DNA of 64,000 nucleotides from Unio delphinus (lineage: Eukaryota; Mollusca; Bivalvia; Unionida; Unionidae). Position numbers and translations under genes: made by a program. How positions within the stretch are numbered: the first letter of the stretch is position 1; each line of letters begins with the position of its first letter. Below, one piece after another: positions 37,639 through 49,290 of this stretch. A model generated the notes under the pieces. That model had not been told where the DNA came from. It did no database searches and was given only the letters and a program-made list of their open reading frames with translations. Where the stretch lies: positions 22,226,001-22,290,000 of the forward strand of contig JAQISU010000155.1 of the NCBI GenBank assembly GCA_029339505.1, given 5' to 3'.

Positions 37639-38874
37639 AAGGAAGATCTTTCTGATATGAATAATTAAATACTTATATCAGTTTTATCATCACCTTCAAA
37701 GATATTAGAAAGACATGACTGTAATGAATTTACAAACTACCCGGAATGATTGAATTTACTATATTTGTGATGATGATCATCAGTCTCTTGACCTAGTGTG
37801 GTCATCGAGACACTGTGCTGCTGAACATCTGACCAGTTCCCTCCACTTGTCTCGATCATGTGCAAATGCCTGTGTCTCCGCAAAACTTTTCCTGGTCCAT
37901 TCTGTGATGTTGTCAGTCCACGTTTTTTCTCTGTCTACCTCTCCTTCTGCCACCCTGGACACTGCCCTGCAGTACTGTTGTGGATAGACTGTTGGCTCTA
38001 GTGAAATGGCCATACCATTTCAGATTTCTCTTTTGATGGTGAAGAGGTCTTCATATTGGCCTATTTTGTACCTGATGGTGTTGCACACTTCTTCATTTAT
38101 GATGTGGTCCATGTAAGAAATGCCAAGAATGGTTCTGTAGCATCTCATTTCAAGTGCCTGTATTCTTCATTGTAATTCTGCTGTCAGGGACCAGGCCTCA
38201 CATGAATACAAAAAGATTGAGATGACAAGTGCTCTCTGTCATGGAATTGTGTATGACTGGTATCAATATGTATATGTGGTAAAAAATGTACTCTGATTTC
38301 GCTACTGTGTACAGCCTTACCGAGGATGGTTTATTCATTATCGGCTTTTAGTTATTTTGAAATGGTGAGTTAAAACTCAGCTCATGCTGCATGTGCAAAT
38401 TGCCTGCAGTTTAAAAGTACCTAGCTGCACATATTGGTCACAGCTGGGGGTATATATAGACAAAATTCTAAGCAGATATCACATAACGATCCAGTCTTGT
38501 TGGAAAAGCTTCTATCCTTAAAGGAGCAAACTTTCAGCAAAAGAGGTAAAGTAGATTTAAGATTATGTTCTTACTGGTATTTGTATTATGACATAATTGT
38601 TTCACATATCAGATGTTTTAGTATTTATTCTAAATTCAACAGAATAAATACCTAGGTTATGCAGTGCCATTATATTAGTAATACTATAGTCTGTTTTGAT
38701 AGAGTTTAATGTTGTAACTGAACAGCAAATGGAGTTAAATTACACGCTGCATTCCTTGAACGTTTAATGTACATAGATAACTATTTTATGTGCACGCATG
38801 CACAACATATATGAATGTAAAAGTACTTTACCGCATCAAATGTATTACACGGTCTGGTTGTGTTTAATTTTAGC

Positions 38875-39145
38875 TGAGTGGGATCCATGTGCTGAGTGGG
38901 GTCCATTGGTGCCCAGGTGCGGTGCCATGTTGTGGTAACCGTGGGGTCTGTGGTGTGACTGTGGTCCAGAGCTGACCATGGGGTCCGGTGGTGCCTGGGT
39001 GCAGTGCCATCTTGTGATGACCGTGGGGTCCGTTGGGTGACCGTGGGGCTTGTCTATGCTGCCCGTGTGTGGTGCCATGTTGTAGTGACAGTGGTGACCG
39101 TGGGGTTTGTCTATGCTGCCTGTGTGTGGTGCTGTGTAGTTTACC
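38875..39145. repeat. GC-rich degenerate tandem repeat
   Basis: Variants of GACCGTGGGGTCCGTTG, GTGGGGCTTGTCTATGCTGC and GTGCGGTGCCATGTTGTGG recur several times. The composition contrasts strongly with the AT-rich surroundings. Confidence 0.65.
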
Positions 39146-39542
39146 TTGTGTATGTTTGTTTTTGTGGAAGCTGCCTTTGTGTATGCTTCGTTATATATAG
39201 GTATTATATATAATTGGGTGATGTGAAGGTCACAGAACTGTTAGGTTCTTGTGACGTATATGCTGTGTTTTGGTGACAATGGTTCGGAAGAGTATACTGG
39301 TGTCCTCAAATCGAGGGACCAAGGCTTCGCGACCATCGTCTCTGTGTTGAATGTAAAGGGCTCCCGTGGGATCTTTCAAACAGACGGGGGAGTGGACCAT
39401 GCGTGGCGACTCCACCACCATTGACTAGAGCGGGTGGAACCAGATATACATCTTCGACATCAAATGACGCCATGATAGTTGTAGTATATGTGTTCCATAT
39501 TATTTGCTATTACCATCTAAGCAAGTAATTCACATCCATGTA

Positions 39543-39910
39543 TCAGTTTCGTTATCTGAACGACTCATAATTTCACCTTTTCATTGCAGTCTCGTTATAT
39601 GAACGACACATTCATAATTTCATATTTACATCAGTCTCGTTATATGAACGACACATTCATAATTTCATATTTACATCAGTCTCGTTATATGAATGACACA
39701 TTCATAATTTCATATTTACATCAGTCTCATTACATGGACGAGAAATTCGTAAATTCATAGATTCATAATTTCATATTTACATCAGTCTCGTTACCTGAAT
39801 GATAACTTCGTAACTTCAGCGCAGTTTCGTTACATGAACGATAAAATCATTACATACTTGCCTTTGCTTTAGTAACTTGTTATATGAACGATATAACTAA
39901 ATTACAGGCA
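39543..39910. repeat. Minisatellite, unit about 45 bp
   Basis: The unit starts CAGTCTCGTTATATGAACGA and continues CACATTCATAATTTCATA to TTTACAT. Three central copies are nearly identical (about 39589-39723), flanked by more diverged copies on both sides in which GTTACATGAACGATAA and similar forms persist. Confidence 0.9.
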
Positions 39911-42799
39911 TTTACATCTGTTTTGTTATACGAGCTATATATATTTGTAAATTCATACGTGTATTTTGTATTTGTTGATTTGGTGATCAGATGATATTCT
40001 TGTCAGTTTCAAATACCTTTTGTTGTATTCATCCTTTGAGATTTTTGTCATTCCATTAATTGTTATTGATAGTTCCATGTTAGGAACATTTTAATTTTCC
40101 TTATCTTTTGTTTATAATGGTGTCAGAATTGATTATATTTAAATTGCGTTAAAAATAAACATCTTATTAACGCAGCTGCTTTCCGTGTCTTCACTAATCC
40201 AGTCCCGACCTGGCTTATCCTGTGACACTGATTTTAGTTTTCAGGCAGATATTCTTGTCTCTCCAGATGGGTTTCAGCTTTGACATAACTGCCGTTGTTT
40301 GTCTTGATTGTGACAAAATTTCTGCTCTTGATCCCTCTTCAGTGACTATGGAACCAAGATATTTGAACTGGCTCCAGTCCTCTAATTTTAATCTTGGCTG
40401 AGATTTGTTTGCCACTATATATCATCAGCTATGTCTTCTCAGTGCTTATCTCCACGTCAAATCTGGAAGATGTTTCATTCAGGTTCTTCACTAAGGTGGC
40501 AAGCTCATCTTCACTTCCTGCCAGCCCATCAAAGTCGTCTGCAAATCTTAGGTTGGTGATGTTACGCCCTCAAATGCTAATTGTCCCACAGTGGTTTTCC
40601 AGTGCTTAACTCATGATGCGCTGTAAGTAGATTTTGAAGATAGCCTTGATGTACTCCAACTGTTGTCTGGAACCAGTCCCCCACAGAACATTGATCAATT
40701 ACTGCATTGGTAGCTTTGGCGTACAGCTGCTTGATGGTATTTTTCAACCTTTGACCCATGTTGTACTTTTTCATTGTGGCCCACAATGTCTCATGCCACA
40801 CTCTGTCAAAAGCAATTATGAAATCTATGATCACATGATAGATGTTTTGTTCATGTTGCGAGTACTTTTCACACAGAACCCTGAAATTGAATATTTGTTC
40901 TGTTGTGCTTCTTCTACTCTGGAACCCTGCTGTTCTTCAGCAATTATTTCTTCTGCTTGAGGTTTCATTCTGTTCAAGATGATCTTCAGCATCACCTTAC
41001 TAGCATGTCTGATCAAACTGATAGTTCTATAATTTTGGCACAGCTGGAGATTGCCATTTTGGGGGAGTGTTATAATCAGTGACTGGGTCCACTGTGTTGG
41101 CCATTAACCTGTCTGCCAGATCTTGTTGCAGAGTTTTGTTAGTAGCTCCATCACTGATTCTACCCACCCCACCCTCATTCTTGATAAGTTCAGCTTGAAT
41201 GTTGTCAACTCCAGCTGTCTTCCCATTCCTCATTGCTCTTGCTGACTCGACCTCTTCTTTAAGAATGGGGAAATCATCATCAGTTTTGGAGTTTGGAATT
41301 TTGAGCACCTCTAGTCTCCTGTGGACTGATGGCTGTAGAGTTCTTTACAATACTCAGTCCAACTTTCTGCAACGTCACTGGCTTCTGAGGCATTTTCTAT
41401 TTTTGTCTTGAATGGTACTGACTCTTGGATGCTTCTGTCTGGTTAGGTCTTTCACAATTCTGAAATGCCATTTTGCTGTTATTCTTTATCAGACTGCTCT
41501 CTATTTCTGAGCACTTTTGTCCAATCCAATCTTCTTTTGCTTTCTTCAAGTTTTTTCTAATATTCTTGTTTATTTCTTGGTAGTCTGTTGCCCCTGTTGT
41601 GTATCTGGGTATTTTAGGTCTCTTTGAGCATCACACAAATTCAGAATCTCTTCTGTAATAAAGGATTTTATTTGGGCGATGGAGGCCAATGATGTCTTTG
41701 GCAGCTGTTGTCATGACTGCGTTTAAAGACTCTGTCATCACTTTAACATCAAATTCCATCACAAGGAGTGGAGCACATTTTCCTCAAATTGTGGCATTGA
41801 TGGGTTCCATTTGGTACATGCATTTCCAGCATCATGAAGCTTTATGTTGGCTCAGGGTGTTGGCTAGTACCAAGTTGTTGAAGTTTGCTAAGCTGAGCAT
41901 CCATCTCCCACTTTCATTGGTAAGCTCATTGCAAGAAGGTTCACAATGATCATCCCAGTCTTTTAGAGCATCTTTGCTAACTTTGGCATTCCAGTTTCCT
42001 TGGATGTCTTAACTGACCATGTTTATAATACCCATCCTCTATATCTTCATCATCATGATTTATAGTTGGAGCATCGACTTAGATAATTGTGATGTTAAAG
42101 GGAGATGCTTTCAGGCAAATGGAGATGATTCTGCTAGATATGGGGCAGCATTCATGCACAGATCCCTTGATGGCTTTGTTTACAAGGAAGCCTACTCCAT
42201 TTATGGACTTGTCCAACTCTCCACTATAGTATAATATATGCCCATCTTCAGTTTGGTGTTCTCCTAGGGCTTTCTATCTTACTTAACAGAGTCCCTGAAT
42301 CTGCTATGTGTAGTATTGCAGCTAGTGTGTCAACTACTGGAGTCTTCCAATTTGCACCAGAGTTAAACTGTTCCAGGTGGCACTGATGATGCTGTCTCTC
42401 ACTCTGATTTTATGCAAAGTACCAGTCGCACACTTGTCACCTCTGTCCTGGTGGACAATGGCAGGCACAGTCCTTGTTGACACGGGTGGTGACCGATCTG
42501 GTATGGTAACCAGATTTGTCCAGTATTACCAGTGTGTCTTGGGCAAAAGTCGTCTGGCGGAGCCTATCCCTCTCCAGACCAAGGAGTTACCAGAAAGGGA
42601 TGTAGTACATCGTACAGCTGCCTTAGGGTCTCCACTCTGGATTTTTTCATAGGATTTACTCCCTTAGACTTTGGCTAACCAAATCCAACTGGCAAGGCAG
42701 CAGGAGATTCGTGTATGGGCAAGCGAGTCCATTTGTTGAGCAGATAAAGCATCTGCTACTGCCCATAATCCTGCTTTCTTAAAGGACAGTCATGGTAGA

Positions 42800-44350
42800 C
42801 TATACTAACTAGAATGGTGGTAATGGGATAACAGAAATAGATCAAAGTAGGTACATTGTTTCTTGACCTTATAACAGTTTTTGATCTTGTAAATCACACA
42901 ATCCTCCTGGAAAAGCTCAAATTAACCATGAAAGCTGAACTTGCCTGCAAACGTATCTTGCAGGCAGATAACAACAAGTTTCGAGTCTAAATAAAGTTAC
43001 AGAAAGAAACTGATAAAGTCAGATGTTTCACAAGGAACAGTTCTTGGACCATTACTCTTTCTACTATAAATCAATGATTTACCACATCACATTGAGCTAT
43101 CCATTAGTGTTGTTCTGATTATTGATTATTTGTTGGTTGAGCAAGCCATTAAGACAATTGATTCTTAAATTCCAAACTCAATTGTGTGTAAAAGGATGAA
43201 TCAGCTGTTAAATTGTGCAGTTAATAAATTTAAACACATTTTGATGACTTCATTCATTGCAAATGTAAAATTCATTGCAGTATAAAGTAAATAATAACAA
43301 TCAAGAAAACCATGTTCTTCTATACATAAAATTATGAACACAAATATCACATATAAATGAAAGGATTTTTCGGGGATTGCAACAGTATTTCAGTTACATA
43401 AGACTGATCAGCCATAAACAGCTGCTTTCATTTATCAAAGCTGTACCACAAAAATAACACAACACAGTAGAAAGAAAATGTAATATTTTTATCAGGTTAA
43501 AGTATATGTGTCATTGTACGAGAGTACATTTATTAACATATTGAACTCATGAGCAAAGACATAACTGCATAAAAAACAAAAATCATAATTTGCTCTTAGT
43601 ACCTGATTAAAATTGATTATTAACAGTTAGTTAAGTGGAAGTGATTACTGATTATGAATTTCTGACCAATTCCCATCAATAATATCCCCCACCAACATGT
43701 TCAGAAGTGACACAACATTATAAAATATTGGATCAACAGGCCATGAGATTAGTACTAAATTAAATCACAAAACAAATAACTGGTGTGAGCACAATGGTAC
43801 AAAGATAAATGCAGCTAGGTCAAAATCCATGATCATAGGTAGTTGAGCAAGAATAAAAGCTGAGAAATATAACTTCATAGTATTGATAAATGGAATGAAA
43901 ATATAACAGTCTGAAAATGAAATCTACTTGGCATCATCATTCATGACAATATCTTGTGTTTGAAATGCAAGCCAATAAAATCATTAAAAAAGTTAACTCA
44001 CTGCTTTATCACTTGAACAGAATAAAATCTTTTCTCAAGAAAAGAAAAAGATATTCTACAATGCATATTTCATGCCACACCTAGAATACTGTTCTTCTCT
44101 CTGGGATGTGACACTAATAGTGATACAGAAAATCAGGAAAGACTACTGAAATTTCAAAGAAAAACACACAGTTAATAAATCAGAGGAAACTAACAGTCTT
44201 TGACATACAACTTTACTAAAAACAATCTAACAAAACCAATAAAGATTTATACAGCCTTGTTTTAAAATACAATCTGATCAAGCCTAATTTGTTCTAACAA
44301 TCAGGGAGCAACTGATCATTCAGATTTAGAAAAAATATGTATGATATCAT
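42800..44350 (+). mobile_element. CR1-superfamily-like LINE relic, interrupted
   Basis: Plus-strand frames carry DVSQGTVLGPLLFLL and INDLPHHIELSI around 43020-43105. After an unrelated stretch of about 600 bp they resume with TTLYNIGSTGHE, WCEHNGTKINAARSKSMII, EIYLGIIIHDN and the later thumb region. The YADD block would fall at the interruption and is missing. Numerous stops. Confidence 0.72.
43108..43714. other. Unidentified insert inside the LINE relic
   Basis: This block separates two adjacent reverse transcriptase segments. Its left end begins near TAGTGTTGTTCTGATTATTG and its right end finishes near GACACAACATTA, so the outermost bases (GTGTTGT / ACAACA) are loosely inverted. No target duplication was found and there is no coding signal. 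A small DNA transposon is possible. Confidence 0.4.
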
Positions 44351-44711
44351 TTATAATGACTGGTGAAAAATTAAAATATAATATTGGTTTGTCAAAATTA
44401 TGAAAACTATTAGTAACTGAGGAAATTTATCAGCCTCAGGCATGTAGACTACTGATAATTTCCAACCCTATTAACACATATTCATACATTTTAAGGTGTG
44501 TGACTATATTTTTTATGTTACAGGGGAAAAAGAGAAACAAATGAAGAGACCAGCAACTAATGTTTACACTGATGAACTCTTGTGAATAATGAATAGGGTA
44601 TATTGAACATTAGGCAATCAAAAAGAATCGAAATATTTCTGAAAATGTGTGACTTTACCCAACAGTCAAACAGTGGAGCAGGAATGTCATAGATTTGTTT
44701 GGTTTGGTTTT

Positions 44712-44900
44712 GTACGGTTTAATGCCATGTTCAGCAATGAAAGGCTATCGATGATACCAGAAAATTTGGTGGACAAAGAGGCCAGGAAGACCCTGGACCC
44801 TAGTGAATCTTCCAGCAAGCTTTCTCCTAAACTTATGTTGGTCAAGCCAAATACAAACTCACAGAGACTAAGGTAAGATTTGAGAATGACCACTTCACCA
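44712..44900. repeat. Dispersed SINE-like repeat, family X, copy 3
   Basis: It contains TACGGTTTAATGCCATGTTC, AGGAAGACCCTGGACCC, CCAGCAAGCTTTCTCC and ACAGAGACTAAGGTAAG, in the same order as the copies at 3286 and 10762. Confidence 0.6.
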
Positions 44901-45989
44901 GCTGAGGCTTCATCACAATGAATTGTTTTTGCTTGATAATGAGCTATTGTACATACAAATATGACTTATAAAGAAGTTTAGGAAATACAAGCAAATGAAA
45001 AACTTAACCAAAATATTAACACAAAGTCACACAGATCACTTTGCAGGTACCATTTTGCTGGTCCAGACAGACTGCTAATCAATATTTCTTCCCTGGAATG
45101 TGGGAGACTCGAGAGTGATGTTCTCTGAGGTTGCCCTTAGGAGGTTCTAGACCTCCACACACAAAAAAGAAGAGGGATGTGTGCCTTTTAAACCCTAAGA
45201 TATGCTATGGCAGACATGTTCAGAGAAGACCCAATATGATTAAAATCAAATCTCCACTGTCATGCATGGTTACTAGAAAGAATTTGGGATTTTTGTCTTT
45301 GTTTTTCACTCAATTACGTTGAAAATTGGTTGAGCTGTTCTCAACAGAATTATCAAAATAATGGTAAAAAATTCATGCAACATGTAAAAAAGCTCATACC
45401 AAATGGCAAACAAATTCTAATACTGATTGGTATTCTTGTCACATTATAAATTTCAATGTGAATTCCCTCAAATAAAATACAACTGTTAACAGTAGATTAA
45501 ATATGTTATTAAAAAAATCAAACTAATTTGCAATCAAGTCTAAATTCATTTTGGTCCTGTAGTCAGTCATCTAAATGACCGCTTATCAACATGGATTTTA
45601 TTATTATCAATCCAACAATCCTTTCTCACTTTGTTTTTATGTCTCTTTTTTGTCTTCACTCTCATTCCCATTACTGATTGTTGCTTTGATTGTAAATGGG
45701 TATCTCATGGTCACTAGACATGGTTAACTACAGTACTTTATCACTGCATATGGCAAACTAAGTACTAAGTAAAGATGAATAAAAGGCAGTTGGGGACAAC
45801 AAGTTCAAATGTTTGTATCCTTATTATTTGAATCAATTAAAACTAAGTTATAAAATTTTATTTTTAAACCTTTTTTTGTCATTTAACTGCAAGAGATAAA
45901 GCACAGCTCCAATTAATTAAAGAAACTGCATGAGACTCACACAAAATATGGGACAAACAACATATATCCACTTACCAATTTTCAACAGT
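44901..45989. other. Intron sequence, nothing recognised
   Basis: AT-rich intron of the RNF213-like gene without transposon ends or exon signals that I can support. Confidence 0.5.
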
Positions 45990-46132
45990 GTAGTTAAAAT
46001 AGGGTTTGAGATGCTGTGCCAAGGCAACCTGAATGAAGCATTCTGCCCAAAGACACTACATGCCAGCCAACCCAGGCTTATCAGATATTTAAACTCAGCC
46101 ATGCTAACCACTGAGCCACCATGGCTAATGAC
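45990..46132 (-). mobile_element. tRNA-derived SINE-like repeat
   Basis: The minus strand begins CCATGGTGGCTCAGTGGTTA and continues GCATGGCTGAG, which fits the tRNA A box (TGGCTCAGTGG) and D-arm. A B-box-like GCCTGGGTTGGC follows. The downstream body has no coding potential. The 3' border is approximate. Confidence 0.55.
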
Positions 46133-46556
46133 TTCACTAATCACATATGACATGTAGTAGAGTGCATCAGGCTTATTCTACCTCTCCAAGCCAGCAAGAT
46201 TATGAAACAGAAGAACACCTTAACAGGCAAAATGCTATAACCCCATCCAAACCAGGAAAAAAACTAAACTTTATTATCATCCTTAATATCTTTGGTGAGG
46301 CATGATTACCATAAAACAAGATCATACAAGATCATGTATCCTAATAAAGCTTTCTGGGGCCTTAAATAAACTTTCTGGAATAAATTAATGAATCTACAGT
46401 GAAGCCTGTATGATATTTTAATATAAACATCAAGATCTGGTGACCAGTTAATAAGAAATTATGATCTATTTCTTGCCTCTGAGGACCCCTAAAAACCAAT
46501 GGTTTTAAATAATTTTGGTTTATAATTTTAAAATCAATGTATTTATTACTACTAAC

Positions 46557-46819
46557 CTTTTCTTCACTTGGGGAAAGCTTTTATGAACCCAATCCAGATC
46601 ATGGCATTTGCGAGTTTCATGATTTGGTCGCACTAACAGTCCTTGTGCCAAAAGTTCCCTTTGTTCCAGTTTCAGCTCCAGGTGGAAAAAATTCAGAGCA
46701 GAAAGAGCCACAGTTGCTCGAAGCATTCTGATTTCTGATTCTGCAGGACTCTCTTTCCAGTTACAAAGAGGCACTTTTTCAAATAACCTCAAAACAGGAG
46801 CCAGAATAAAATCTGAAAT
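46557..46819 (-). CDS. RNF213: RNF213-like, exon 4
   Basis: The acceptor is TTTTATTTAG before 46819 and the donor AAAAG|gttagt after 46557. At 263 nt it starts in phase 0 and ends in phase 2. It encodes ISDFILAPVLRLFEKVPLCN, RMLRATVALSALNFFHLELK and LEQRELLAQGLLVRPNHETR, ending in HKSFPQVKK, a helical repeat-like segment typical of RNF213 stalk sequence. A second AG seven bases further in would shift the frame, so 46819 is preferred. Its phase-2 end joins perfectly to exon 5 (arginine codon AG|G). Confidence 0.83.
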
Positions 46820-47324
46820 CTAAATAAAAACAACTATCAGTGGAAAATATAAAAATTATTTGTAAACTTGTTTCAGTAAGCCATGCAAAATTTAAAATAG
46901 ACTACATTTACATTAACATGCCAATTATGAACAGGGCCACTGGTATGCAGTTGGGGGGGGGGGTAAATTAATTTTTCATACTGCAATACATGTCCATCAC
47001 TATTCTGTAGCATTAAGCTATTTCCTGTAAAAATACATTTTAAAAGACCCTCCGTTTCATGTGAATACATCCTTCCACAGAGTGGAAACTATTAGTATGA
47101 TGCAATCTGATCATGTACCTGGCTTAGGTAGTGTGTAGAACATTATCTTTTTCACAATGATTTCACCAAGACATCAGAGCAGGTGGTGGGAGAAAGAACA
47201 GTGCATTCAACAATAGCAATGGGTATGTATTGCATAATAAAAATCAGTTTTAACTTCCACACACACACATACAAAAATTACATTTTAATAACTGCAATAC
47301 ATAACTTATCACTATTGTATAGTT

Positions 47325-47486
47325 CAGGGGTCTCAAACACATGACCAGCTGCCAAGCCGTATCCTGTGGCCCACAAAATGATTAGCGTCACCAGGTGTCA
47401 TGAAAGATAACAATGGTGGTGTGGCCCTTGGGCCATCAAAAATGCCCTTATGTGGCCCTCAGGGTGATTTAAGTTTAACACCCCTG
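47325..47486. mobile_element. Small non-autonomous hAT (Charlie-like) element
   Basis: The ends are CAGGGGTCTCAAAC and, inverted, GTTTAACACCCCTG. The flanks are GTATAGTT (47317-47324) and ATATAGTT (47487-47494), an 8-bp target duplication with one mismatch. Inside, TGTGGCCC words face GGGCCAT and GTGGCCCTC, giving further inverted similarity. No coding sequence. Confidence 0.88.
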
Positions 47487-47689
47487 ATATAGTTGATTTG
47501 ATAGTTAGGTGGGTAGGTTGATGCTCTCTCATTATAACTGACCAACAAACAGAGCAAATGTAATCACCATTGAGGGAGAGCTACAATTTAAATTAGAAAA
47601 TAAAGTTCTCTCTCTGGGCTACATGTTGTGCTACAACAATAGGTTCCAAAGAAAAAAATACCTGAGCTTGGTGGAGCTAATGAGAAGAT

Positions 47690-49290
47690 ATAAAAGGAGG
47701 AAAAGATAGTATGGGAATGCCAAAATGTTGCCTTCATGTCTTCCTCCAAATCAGAGTGATTAAGGCTATAGGCTCATGAGGTACCAATGGCTCAAACATC
47801 ACGAGCTTTTAGATTCATAAAAGAGAGGTCTCTATAATCAAATGTGCTCCCTTGATTGTAGTGACAATCCACTGTAAGCAAATGGCAGCAGAAATGTCTA
47901 TAAAGCCCTTAAGAGGAAGGAAAAGACATTTCCTACCCTTCCTTTGATCTTTAGATGTTTTAAGATAGAAACAGAGCACCCTAACTGGGCATAAGAGTCT
48001 ATTTTGGTCATCCCCAGCACAGATTCTACTGAAACTGGAGATTTCCATAGGTAGTGGAGCTACTGAAGGTAACTGATATTTTCCTAAAACTCCCAATTCT
48101 GAAACAGAATCATAATGTCCATTAAACCATAGAAAATGGATATAGAAAAGGCATGAATCTCACTGCATCTTCTCACCGCTAGAATGGTCAAAAACAGTGC
48201 TGAGTGTGAGGTTCTAAAGGAGGCATCACTAAAAGTCCATAAGAGTTTTTAGTCAAAGCCATAAAATACAAGAAAGATTCATCTGGGTGTAAGAGCTCAA
48301 CATGGGTCTCTCTAGCTCAAAATACCTATAAAGATGGGCAAGACATGCATCAGAACTGATTGTTTGATGGAAACTGTACCTCTATAGTCCTTGATAGTAG
48401 ATACTGAACATATTTTGTTCTCAAACAAGGAAATCAGTAATAGAATTTACACAGAGACAGCTTAGATCAACATTTTTCCTAGCACCAATTGCAAAACGAT
48501 TCTCAAACTAGCATCACATACTTTGGATGTAGAAGTTTTCCAGGCTTGAATGGTGCAACTGCCAACCTGGCCTGAAAACCTGTTCTGTTCAAGATTGCTT
48601 GAGTTGAGCCCGGCATGAAGATGCAAAATCTGTGGGCTGTTGTGGAGGTTGGATTCCTGGTGTTGTGAAAGAAGATCCCTCTTTTGAGGCAGAGACCAAG
48701 GTCAGTCTTTTAACAGGTCTAAATAGCCTGAGTATTCATGTGAGAATGAGTAGAAGAAGTTCCAATTTTTTTTCAGAACTTGAGGTACTACACAGAATGG
48801 TGGAAAGGCACATATGCTAATAGCCAAACCCACTGGAGAATGAGCTGTTGATGTGATGGGACAATTCAGCTAGAAGTCTAAAGACCCTGGAGAGAATTAT
48901 GCCTTCTGACTCTAAACTGGACCAAACTTCATCCTCATCATCCAACTGAAAGGAAGGCATGGGTCTGGTAAGATGTGTCAAACTCAAACTCATTGGAGCG
49001 AACAAGGATAGCTTGGCCATTATCATCAACTAGCATACTTTGAACTGGGGATTGGTTGGATATGAGTGGGCATGAGGTGCACTCTGTGCCACGTCTCATA
49101 ATTTGAAGTGGTGAGAAGGGATTGTCTACCTGCCCAAAATGACACCCCTAGCCTTACAATTTTAATGTAACCTAATGAGGTGACTCATGAGATTCATCAT
49201 TACTTCTACTGTGAGTGCAATGTAGTGCCAAAAGCAGCCAAGCAAGACCAATGACTTTGAGGTGGAAGGTCCCACACTCCATAAGGATAT
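47690..49290 (-). mobile_element. DIRS-like element, copy 2, internally deleted
   Basis: On the minus strand a gag-like start (LTRPMPSFQLDDEDEVWSSL, 48985-48900) is followed within a few hundred bases by the tyrosine recombinase. The reverse transcriptase and RNase H between them are missing, so a deletion of several kilobases is implied relative to the copy at 8600-13930. The recombinase carries KTSTSKVCDAS (about 48530), LAVRRCSEIHAF (about 48180), NRLLCPVRVLCFYLKTSKDQ (48000) and ISAAICLQWIVTTIKGAH (47880). At the catalytic His-X-X-Arg site it reads A-R-D-V-stop, then AIGTS-stop: the histidine and arginine are lost. Confidence 0.85.

Larger units (their letters stand above)
38242..40228 (+). 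mobile_element. LTR-like insert of about 2 kb inside the LINE
   Basis: The LINE reading frame is interrupted between the KTKIS block (right side, 40229 on) and the ALVISIF block (left side, to 38241), so everything between is inserted. It starts TGGAATTG, ends CCTGTGACA (TG...CA), and has AATAAA about 75 bp before its right end, all consistent with one plus-oriented LTR. I could not find a clean target duplication or a second LTR. No coding domain is visible. It contains GC-rich degenerate repeats at 38875-39145 and a 45-bp minisatellite at 39543-39910. It could instead be a non-autonomous LTR element. Confidence 0.6.
37763..42790 (-). mobile_element. Near full-length RTE-like LINE, decayed, split by an LTR-like insert
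   Basis: On the minus strand from about 42790 the order is: 5' leader; endonuclease pieces GVGFLVNKAIKGSVH and ISICLKASPFNITII (about 42200-42080) and LANFNNLVLANTL (about 41885); reverse transcriptase pieces ILKEEVESARAMRNGKTAGV (41250), ASKVMLKIILNRMKPQAEEI (40990), DFIIAFDRVWHETLWATM (40825) and YLGSIVTEEGSRAE (40350); then, beyond the insert at 38242-40228, ALVISIFLYSCEAWSL (about 38225) and the C-terminal HDRDKWRELVRC (37850). It ends with a short ATGATCATC-type tail near 37765. The clade is inferred from the endonuclease style and tail; frameshifts make it inactive. Confidence 0.88.

Noticed and set aside
38434..38655. 73-codon ORF within the LTR-like insert
   Set aside because: No gag or pol motif and no conserved context; taken as chance.
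39543..39910. CRISPR-like array
   Set aside because: The repeats are contiguous 45-bp units without unique spacers, in animal DNA. It is a minisatellite.
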